A stretch of 12,325 nt of DNA from NCBI GenBank assembly GCA_022865845.1, contig JALHUC010000031.1:1-12325 (forward strand), read 5' to 3'. Under the pieces are notes generated by a model. The model was not told the DNA's origin. It was given only the letters and a program-made list of their open reading frames with translations, and made no database searches. Origin of the DNA: a bacterium. Lineage in GTDB: Bacteria > BMS3Abin14. The position numbers were made by a program, and so were the translations under genes. This document shows positions 6,844 through 12,325 of this stretch, one piece after another. The stretch's first letter is position 1, and the number at the start of each line of letters is the position of its first letter.

Positions 6844-8880
6844 ATGGAGCCCGATAAAAGAAAGGCTCTCATCGCCCAACTTTCCTCACCTGAAGAGGAG
6901 GAGAGGCGTCTCGCTATGGAGGCGTTAAAGGGTGATCTCTCAGAATCCGACCTTGACTGGTTGACTCGCCCTCTGTCTGACGAGAGTTGGCGGGTTCGCA
7001 AGGAGAGCATAGAAGGGCTGTCCCAGCTTCCAGCAACCGCTCAGCTCGTTGCCACCCTGGTACCGTTGATGCGCCCTGAAATGGAACTGACCCTTCGTAA
7101 TTCAGTTGTGGAGGTGTTGGAAAGGATCGGACATGAAGCGGCCACCTTACTTGTTGAGCACCTCAATGTAGAACAGACTGACGTCAGAAAGTTTCTCGTT
7201 GATATTCTCGGGAATATCGCCAATCCAGAGACCCTTCCCTCGCTTCTGGTCCTGCTGAAGGACCCTGATGACAACATCAAAGCCGCCGCCTCTGAAGCTC
7301 TGGCTGCCATTGGTGATCCATCCGTTTGCGAGGAACTTTTGAGGGCGATGGAGGGAGCTGATGACTGGGTCACCTACAGCATCCTTGGCTCTCTTGCCAA
7401 GTTAAGGTGCCGGGAGGCGTTGCCGGTTTTCTTCAGGTACCTGGGAAACCAGCTTCTTTCCAAGCCGGCCTTGAGCGGGATTGGAGCCATGGGAAGCATC
7501 CAGGACGGCATCAGATTGGTTGAAACAGTGCCGACCCTTGCAAAAGGGCCGGCCAAATCAGCATTCCTGGCAATTGGTTCCATCTATCGCAGAAATGTTT
7601 TAAATGAGGACATCGATACTGCCCGGGATCTCAGGGGCGCCGTCTCCGAGGCCTCAGCTGAAGTCATTCTAAAGTCTTTGATAGCCCAGTTGGATGTGTC
7701 GGATGTACTTGATGACCGCAAGGATATCCTCGCTGCCCTGGGGATGATCGGTTCGAAGCAGTCAACGGATCCCATCCTGAACCTTGTTGAGGATGATGCC
7801 CTTGCCTGGGATGTAGATCTGGCACTATTAACTCTGGGGAAAAAGGATGTCAGTCTTATAACAGGGCTTTTGAATCATCATGACCCTCTCGTCAGGCAAA
7901 GAGGTATCAGAACCCTGAAAACCCTGGGGAGTGTGGGGTCCCTGGATGTGCTATACGGACTTCTCGAAGATGAGAGCGGTCATGTCAGGAAAGATGCAGC
8001 CATGGCTGTATCCGTTCTTGGCGACAGCAGGTCTATTGAAAGACTGCTCCCGGTGCTTGAGGACGAGTACAGCGATGTCGCCCAATCGGCGGCTCACGCT
8101 CTTGTGGTTCTCGGCCAAAGGTCCCCCGGCGATCTTGCCGACAGGATCATCCCCATGCTTTCAAACGCTGCTTCATCCCTTTATACGCTCCTCATTATGA
8201 TCCTCACAGAGGTACATGCTCCGGATTGGGAGGAGCTGTGTTTAAGGGCTGCCCAGAATACGGATCCTGAGGTGAGAGCGGCAGCTGTCAGCTGTCTGAA
8301 ACGTTCCGATAGCTCCATGGCTATGGCAACAATCATCAACTCACTCACTGATGAAAATTCTCAGGTCCGTGTTCAGGCGGTTGTGACTCTGGAAGAGTTA
8401 AAGCACCCCGAGAGCATCGTTCCCCTGAAGGCGGCCATATACGATCAGGACCCCTGGGTCAGATCCGCAGCGGTCTCCGCCTTGAGCGTTCAACCGGCGG
8501 CCACCCCTGCTGACTTTGAGGAACTTCTCAAAGGTGAGGATCTGATGATGCAGACCTCCGCATTGGACGCACTGGGCCGGATGGCTGCTTCAGGTATAGA
8601 AGAGGCTCTGGGAATGCTCATTGAAAAGTTCGAGACAGGGTCTCTGGAGATTAAGCGGAGTATCTGCCGTCTCCTGGGCAAGGTTGATGATGACAGAGCG
8701 TTCCATCTGCTCAGGAAAGCTATGAATGATGGTGATCCAAGCATCCGGGTTTTTGCGGTCCACGCCCTTTCCCAGCGCCAGGAAGCCCAGGTACCGGATA
8801 TCCTTCATGAGGCAGGGGAAAAAGATCCAGACAAACAGGTCCGCGAGGCGATCCGATCGGCCCTGGAGGGCCGTAAATAG
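6844..8880 (+). CDS. HEAT-repeat scaffold protein
   Basis: This 678-residue protein consists almost wholly of tandem helix-pair repeats of about 30-37 residues. The HEAT/PBS-lyase signature (Asp-Pro-x-x-x-Val/Ile-Arg-x-x-Ala-x-x-x-Leu) recurs. Examples are DESWRVRKESIEGL (about 46-59), DPDDNIKAAASEAL (140-153), DPEVRAAAVSCL, NSQVRVQAVVTL, DPWVRSAAVSAL, and near the end DPSIRVFAVHAL and DKQVREAIRSAL. There is no signal peptide, transmembrane helix or catalytic motif, so it should be a cytoplasmic alpha-solenoid for protein binding. It has a strong AGGAGGT site 4 nt before ATG. Its TAG is immediately followed by the cheR ATG, so the two are probably made together. Inference: a scaffold or regulator for CheR or receptor methylation; the partner is unknown. 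Confidence 0.9.
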   Translation: MEPDKRKALIAQLSSPEEEERRLAMEALKGDLSESDLDWLTRPLSDESWRVRKESIEGLSQLPATAQLVATLVPLMRPEMELTLRNSVVEVLERIGHEAATLLVEHLNVEQTDVRKFLVDILGNIANPETLPSLLVLLKDPDDNIKAAASEALAAIGDPSVCEELLRAMEGADDWVTYSILGSLAKLRCREALPVFFRYLGNQLLSKPALSGIGAMGSIQDGIRLVETVPTLAKGPAKSAFLAIGSIYRRNVLNEDIDTARDLRGAVSEASAEVILKSLIAQLDVSDVLDDRKDILAALGMIGSKQSTDPILNLVEDDALAWDVDLALLTLGKKDVSLITGLLNHHDPLVRQRGIRTLKTLGSVGSLDVLYGLLEDESGHVRKDAAMAVSVLGDSRSIERLLPVLEDEYSDVAQSAAHALVVLGQRSPGDLADRIIPMLSNAASSLYTLLIMILTEVHAPDWEELCLRAAQNTDPEVRAAAVSCLKRSDSSMAMATIINSLTDENSQVRVQAVVTLEELKHPESIVPLKAAIYDQDPWVRSAAVSALSVQPAATPADFEELLKGEDLMMQTSALDALGRMAASGIEEALGMLIEKFETGSLEIKRSICRLLGKVDDDRAFHLLRKAMNDGDPSIRVFAVHALSQRQEAQVPDILHEAGEKDPDKQVREAIRSALEGRK

Positions 8881-9747
8881 ATGTTGTTTGAAACCTCGGA
8901 GCGCATAGAGCTTACCGACGAGGAGTTCAGGCTTCTCGCTTCCTTCATTTATGAACATGCTGGCCTGTATTTCGACGAGCCCAGTAGATTCCTGCTGGAA
9001 AGCCGCCTCCAGAACCGTCTGAAAGAGCACCATTTCGAATCTTTTCTCAAATACTACCATTATCTTCTCTATCACCAGGATCGTATTTTTGAACTCAATG
9101 CGCTGGTGGATATCGTCACCACCAATGAAACCTATTTCTACCGGGAAAAAAACCAACTGGACGCCTTCGCGGAAGAGATCCTGCCGGAACTGGCCCAGCG
9201 CAATGGGAAGAAAAAGCGTCTCCGAATTTGGAGCGCGGGATGTTCTACCGGTGAGGAGCCTTACACGCTCGCGATCCTCTGCAGTGAATCGGGCCTGTTC
9301 GACGGTACATGGGAGGTGGACATAATCGGGACCGATATCAGTCAAAGGGTCCTTCAGACCGCAAGGAAGGCTGTTTTTTCCCAGTCATCCTTCAGGGCCA
9401 CCGAAGAATATCCGCTAAATAAATATTTTAACAGAACTGAAGAGGGCAAATTTGCCCTTGATGAATCCATCCGGAAAATGGTCCATTTCGGCCATTTGAA
9501 CCTGATGGATCATAAGATGATGGGCCTGATTCGCGAGTGTGATATCATCATGTGCCGGAACGTTATCATCTACTTCGACAAGAACGCCAAAGCAAAAGTT
9601 ATCAACTCCTTTTTCAGAAAACTTGCGCCAGGAGGATACCTCCTGTTGGGTCATTCGGAATCACTTATGAACTTAACTACTGTTTTCAAACTCAAACATC
9701 TCACCAAGGTCATGGTCTACCAAAAGCCGGGGGAGGATATAGTTTGA
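8881..9747 (+). CDS. cheR: Chemotaxis protein methyltransferase CheR
   Basis: CheR transfers methyl groups from S-adenosylmethionine to glutamates of chemoreceptors, setting adaptation. The 288 residues have the family layout: an N-terminal helical domain (about 10-75), then the methyltransferase domain. Motifs are TTNETYFYRE (80-89), the SAM-binding SAGCSTGEEPYTLA (118-131), GTDIS (150-154), CRNVIIYF (225-232) and GHSES (257-261). There is no TPR extension. ATG 8881 abuts the TAG of the HEAT gene, and GGAGGG (8865-8870) inside that gene is the likely ribosome binding site, 10 nt away. The stop overlaps the cheB start (TTGA). The substrate receptors are not encoded here. Confidence 0.97.
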   Translation: MLFETSERIELTDEEFRLLASFIYEHAGLYFDEPSRFLLESRLQNRLKEHHFESFLKYYHYLLYHQDRIFELNALVDIVTTNETYFYREKNQLDAFAEEILPELAQRNGKKKRLRIWSAGCSTGEEPYTLAILCSESGLFDGTWEVDIIGTDISQRVLQTARKAVFSQSSFRATEEYPLNKYFNRTEEGKFALDESIRKMVHFGHLNLMDHKMMGLIRECDIIMCRNVIIYFDKNAKAKVINSFFRKLAPGGYLLLGHSESLMNLTTVFKLKHLTKVMVYQKPGEDIV

Positions 9748-10862
9748 CGACCCGCGGCAGGGAAAAGAAGGGGCACCTCACTGTCCTCGTGGTAGATGAC
9801 TCGGCTTACAACAGGAAAATGATCCGGGGAATGCTTACGGATATGGTTGAGGTGGATACGGTAGCGGCTGTCTCTGACGGGGAAGAGGCCATACGCACCG
9901 TCATGACGAATCCTCCGGATGTCATTACCCTCGATTTGAATATGCCCAGGATGGATGGATTTACCTTTCTGAGATGGTTGATGCGCAATAACCCCATCCC
10001 GGTGATCGTTGTGAGCGCTGAAGGAGGGGAAAAGAACGTGTTCAAGGCTCTGGACCTCGGGGCACTGGATTTCGTCGTTAAGCCGGTACGTTACGCTTCC
10101 GAACGTATTATGGGGATCCGGGATGAACTTCAGGAAAAAATCAGGGCTATCGCCGGGAAGGATATGGGGCAGTACCTGAACAGACTGAAATTGAAAAAGC
10201 CTGCGGCTAAACCGGTTTCTTCAAAAACTGTAAAAGCTACCGATATCCTGCCGGCAAAGGCCGGCATACTGGTGATCGGGGCATCCACAGGGGGGCCTTC
10301 GGCAGTGCAGAGGGTCCTGTCTGAACTCCCCGAGAATTATCCTTTCCCGGTGGTCGTGGTCCAGCACATGCCCCCGGTATTTACGCGTCAATTTGCCCTG
10401 AGACTGGACAGGAACACGGCTCTCAAGGGCATGGAAGCCGCCGATGGCGACAAGCTTGAGGCCGGAACTGTTCTTGTAGCTCCCGGCGGTCACCATATAG
10501 TTATTAGCGGGAAAATGGGCAGGGTGGTGGAGGTTGTGGAAAGGAAGCAAACAGACAGGTTTGTACCGTCAGTGAATATCACAATGTCCTCAGCGGCCGA
10601 GGTCTATGGCGAGAGGACGATAGGTGTGCTTCTTACAGGAATGGGCAACGATGGAGCCGATGGTCTTAACCGGATCAAGGAGGCGGGGGGGTATACGATC
10701 GCTGAATCGGAGGAGTCTGCAGTGGTATACGGCATGCCCAGAGCGGCTGTGCTAAAGGGTGCTGCCCAGGATGTGCTTCATCTGGACAAGATAGGTTCCC
10801 GGATAGTTGAACTGACCAGGGAAGTAACCGGGTTGAAAAATACAAGGAGCGGTGGTACTTAA
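9744..10862 (+). CDS. cheB: Chemotaxis protein-glutamate methylesterase CheB
   Basis: CheB removes receptor methyl groups, and may deamidate glutamines, when phosphorylated by CheA. The 372 residues comprise a receiver (about 12-130) with D18/D19, phospho-acceptor D64 in ITLDLNMP, S91 and K113. A linker (about 135-170) leads to the methylesterase domain, with catalytic S181 in GASTGGP, H208 in VQHMP and D303 in GMGNDGADG. The chosen start is TTG 9744, overlapping the cheR TGA (TTGA), with GGAGG (9732-9736) 7 nt upstream. An ATG at 9552 in the same frame lies deep inside cheR and would add 64 residues unlike CheB, so it was rejected. All catalytic residues are present. Confidence 0.96.
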   Translation: MTTRGREKKGHLTVLVVDDSAYNRKMIRGMLTDMVEVDTVAAVSDGEEAIRTVMTNPPDVITLDLNMPRMDGFTFLRWLMRNNPIPVIVVSAEGGEKNVFKALDLGALDFVVKPVRYASERIMGIRDELQEKIRAIAGKDMGQYLNRLKLKKPAAKPVSSKTVKATDILPAKAGILVIGASTGGPSAVQRVLSELPENYPFPVVVVQHMPPVFTRQFALRLDRNTALKGMEAADGDKLEAGTVLVAPGGHHIVISGKMGRVVEVVERKQTDRFVPSVNITMSSAAEVYGERTIGVLLTGMGNDGADGLNRIKEAGGYTIAESEESAVVYGMPRAAVLKGAAQDVLHLDKIGSRIVELTREVTGLKNTRSGGT

Positions 10863-10926
10863 GAAGCCATAACCTTATAATAATGTCTTATTGTATACTT
10901 GAGCTAACATATCAGTGGAGTAAATA
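10863..10926 (+). promoter_or_regulatory. Short AT-rich gap, possible promoter for the GAF gene
   Basis: The 64-nt gap after cheB contains an exact TATAAT (10876-10881) and a TATACT (10894-10899). The sequences at the -35 distance are poor (TGGTAC, AACCTT). The gene may be read through from cheB or have a weak promoter of its own. TGGAG (10916-10920) is the ribosome binding site, 6 nt before ATG 10927. Confidence 0.3.
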
Positions 10927-11781
10927 ATGAGTATTAAGGAAACATTGGACAAGGGTAAAAAGACAGAATATCTGGAGAAGGGGGAAGAGTTCCTCGAAAT
11001 GTTCCGGAAGGGGCAGGAGTTTACTCAGGACCTCCTCAAGGAGAACGAGCGGCTGCGGTTTCAGGCCGTCCATCTTGAGGAAGAAATGAAGAAGAAGCTG
11101 GAAACCCCGGACACCGTTCAGGCAAGCTCAATGTCCCAGGATATGGTTGAAAAACTGGCACAATATGAGGTGAGGCTTGAGGGATTGAAATCCAAACTCA
11201 GCGAGGTCGAGGCTGAAAATATTGACTTTGCGCAACGCTACATCGATGTTGAGGAGCAGAACAACAACCTTGCGAACCTCTACGTAGCCAGTTTCCAGCT
11301 GCATTCCACACTTGACTACCAGGAAGTGCTCCAGATCATCCTTGAGATCATTATCAACCTCATCGGGGGGGAGGTCTTCGCTATCTACCTTCTGGATGAA
11401 AAGACGAAGACACTCAATCCGGAGGCTTCTGAAGGCATATCGATCTCAGCGATACCCCAGGTACTTCTGGGGGAAGGAATTGTTGGGCAGACGGTTTTGG
11501 CCAATGAGAGCTATTTCAATGAAAGTCCCTCAGAGGAGCTCAAGGAGTTATTTGAGGACCCTCTGGTCTGCATTCCCCTCACTATCCAGGACGATGTAAT
11601 CGGAACCATTGTTCTTTATAGCCTGCTCCAGCAGAAGGTTACCTTTGCGCCGGTTGATTTTGAACTCTTCACCCTTCTTGCCGGGCACGCTGCGACAGCC
11701 ATATTCAGTTCACGGCTTTTCACAGAATCGAAGAGAAAGCTGAGCACATACCAGGGGTTCCTGGACCTTTTAAGCCAATAG
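10927..11781 (+). CDS. Coiled-coil plus GAF-domain sensor protein
   Basis: This protein has 284 residues. Residues 1-118 are charged and helical, with heptad-like Leu/Glu/Lys spacing (for example DLLKENERLRFQAVHLEEEM and ENIDFAQRYIDVEEQNNNLANLY), consistent with a coiled coil. Residues about 125-265 form a GAF domain: STLDYQEVLQIILEIIINLIGGE, then AIYLLDEKTKTL, GEGIVGQTVL, IPLTIQDDVIGTIVLYS and a final helix LFTLLAGHAATAIFSSRLF. There is no output kinase, cyclase or phosphodiesterase domain and no membrane segment. It may therefore sense a small ligand or redox state, or simply dimerise, and signal by contact. Lying between cheB and cheY, it is a candidate soluble input for a system with no receptor gene nearby. 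The ligand cannot be told from sequence. Confidence 0.88.
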   Translation: MSIKETLDKGKKTEYLEKGEEFLEMFRKGQEFTQDLLKENERLRFQAVHLEEEMKKKLETPDTVQASSMSQDMVEKLAQYEVRLEGLKSKLSEVEAENIDFAQRYIDVEEQNNNLANLYVASFQLHSTLDYQEVLQIILEIIINLIGGEVFAIYLLDEKTKTLNPEASEGISISAIPQVLLGEGIVGQTVLANESYFNESPSEELKELFEDPLVCIPLTIQDDVIGTIVLYSLLQQKVTFAPVDFELFTLLAGHAATAIFSSRLFTESKRKLSTYQGFLDLLSQ

Positions 11782-11816
11782 AGATAAAGTCCCGATACAA
11801 AGAAAGGCATCGTTAC

Positions 11817-12191
11817 ATGGCGTCTCTAACTTTCCTGATAATTGAAGATTCTCCTACCATGAGGCAGTTGATCCGCTTTGCTCTCAACAGGATCCCAGGG
11901 GCTGAGGTTATTGAGGCTTCTGATGGGGTAGATGGCCTGAAAAAGCTGTCTTCCAATCAGGTAGACTTGATCCTCTCAGATATCAATATGCCTATTATGG
12001 ACGGACTCAAACTGGTAAGTCTTGTTCGATCCAACGAGGTATATAAAGATGTCCCCATCGTCATGATCACGACCGAAGGTGCCAAGGAAGATAAGGAAAG
12101 GGCCATGGCCCTGGGCGCTAACGCATATATCACTAAGCCCATACAGTCTACGGCACTCCTCTCAACGGTCAAGGAACTCCTTAAACTTTGA
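11817..12191 (+). CDS. cheY: CheY-like single-domain response regulator (second copy)
   Basis: This 124-residue stand-alone receiver has an intact active site: E10/D11, phospho-acceptor D55 in LILSDINMP, T85 in VMITTEG and K107 in YITKPI. It resembles the first CheY closely in layout (shared SDINMP/TDINMP and TTEG segments) but differs widely elsewhere, so it is an old paralogue rather than a recent duplicate. It starts at ATG 11817, 35 nt after the GAF gene, with a modest AAAGG site 9 nt upstream. The TGA stop (12189-12191) is the left edge of repeat copy 3. Two CheY proteins with one CheA is common. One may drive output while the other drains phosphate; which is which cannot be seen. Confidence 0.94.
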   Translation: MASLTFLIIEDSPTMRQLIRFALNRIPGAEVIEASDGVDGLKKLSSNQVDLILSDINMPIMDGLKLVSLVRSNEVYKDVPIVMITTEGAKEDKERAMALGANAYITKPIQSTALLSTVKELLKL

Positions 12192-12325
12192 CAGGGTCGC
12201 AAAAAGTCCATTATTGGCTTTTTGCTCCTCGGAAAGTGAAAAGTGTCATTTTCACTTTCCTTACAAATCAATGACTTACACCCGCAGTCATTGATTTGGG
12301 CGCCCATACGGGGCGCTTTGATGGA
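12188..12325 (+). repeat. Structured palindromic repeat, copy 3 (runs to window end)
   Basis: This copy begins TTGACAGGGTCGC in the stop codon of the second cheY. It has the same three hairpins as copy 1, but more perfect. Hairpin 2 is GGAAAGTGAAAA (12231-12242) pairing with TTTTCACTTTCC (12249-12260), loop GTGTCA. Hairpin 3 is CAAATCAATGACT (12264-12276) pairing with AGTCATTGATTTG (12286-12298). A fourth short hairpin, GCGCCC with GGGCGC, precedes TTTGATGGA at the edge, matching the right-hand part of copy 2. The right end is probably just beyond the window. Confidence 0.85.

Noticed and set aside
9552..9743. ATG start at 9552 for CheB giving 436 residues
   Set aside because: The added 64 residues are the shifted frame of cheR and look unlike CheB. 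TTG 9744 has a strong ribosome binding site at the right distance and overlaps the cheR stop.

Overview
The window is almost entirely a chemosensory (Che-type) signal transduction locus, all on the + strand. It encodes CheA, CheW, CheR, CheB and two single-domain CheY proteins. Among them sit accessory proteins typical of deltaproteobacterial-type genomes: a degenerate receiver plus GAF-like protein, an ExeA/GspA-type AAA ATPase, a zinc-ribbon pseudo-receiver protein, a HEAT-repeat protein and a coiled-coil GAF protein. Gene content, moderately GC-rich coding DNA and Gram-negative-style Shine-Dalgarno sites suggest Desulfobacterota/Myxococcota or a related candidate lineage. This is inference from gene style; there is no rRNA or other phylogenetic marker here.

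Layout. (1) 1-4575: a 5'-truncated accessory gene, cheY, cheA and an AAA ATPase, with gaps of 15 and 13 nt and then a 1-nt overlap, so very likely one operon. (2) 4572-4801: two tandem copies of a structured, MITE/REP-like palindromic repeat that starts inside the ATPase stop codon. (3) 4907-6656: cheW and a zinc-ribbon/pseudo-receiver gene, ended by a convincing intrinsic terminator (6650-6699). (4) 6657-6843: a non-coding stretch with the terminator, an AT-rich segment and a perfect 15-bp inverted repeat just before the next ribosome binding site. (5) 6844-10862: HEAT-repeat gene, cheR and cheB, translationally coupled (TAG directly followed by ATG, then a TTGA overlap). (6) 10927-12191: a coiled-coil GAF gene and a second cheY. 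(7) 12188-12325: a third copy of the repeat, again starting in a stop codon and running to the window edge.

How it may work. CheA (Hpt, P2-like, dimerisation, kinase and CheW-like domains, no fused receiver) would pass phosphate to the two CheY proteins and to CheB. CheW would link CheA to receptors, and CheR/CheB would adapt them by methylation. No methyl-accepting receptor is encoded in the window, nor CheD, CheC, CheX, CheZ or flagellar genes. The input must be encoded elsewhere or be unusual. Co-resident GAF, HEAT, pseudo-receiver and ATPase proteins suggest a system adapted to something other than plain flagellar chemotaxis, for example type IV pilus motility or another cellular function.

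The least explained signal is the repeat family. It has three same-strand copies, a modular internal structure, imperfect terminal inverted repeats, base changes that preserve hairpin pairing, and a conserved TGA at its left end that serves as the stop codon of two unrelated genes.
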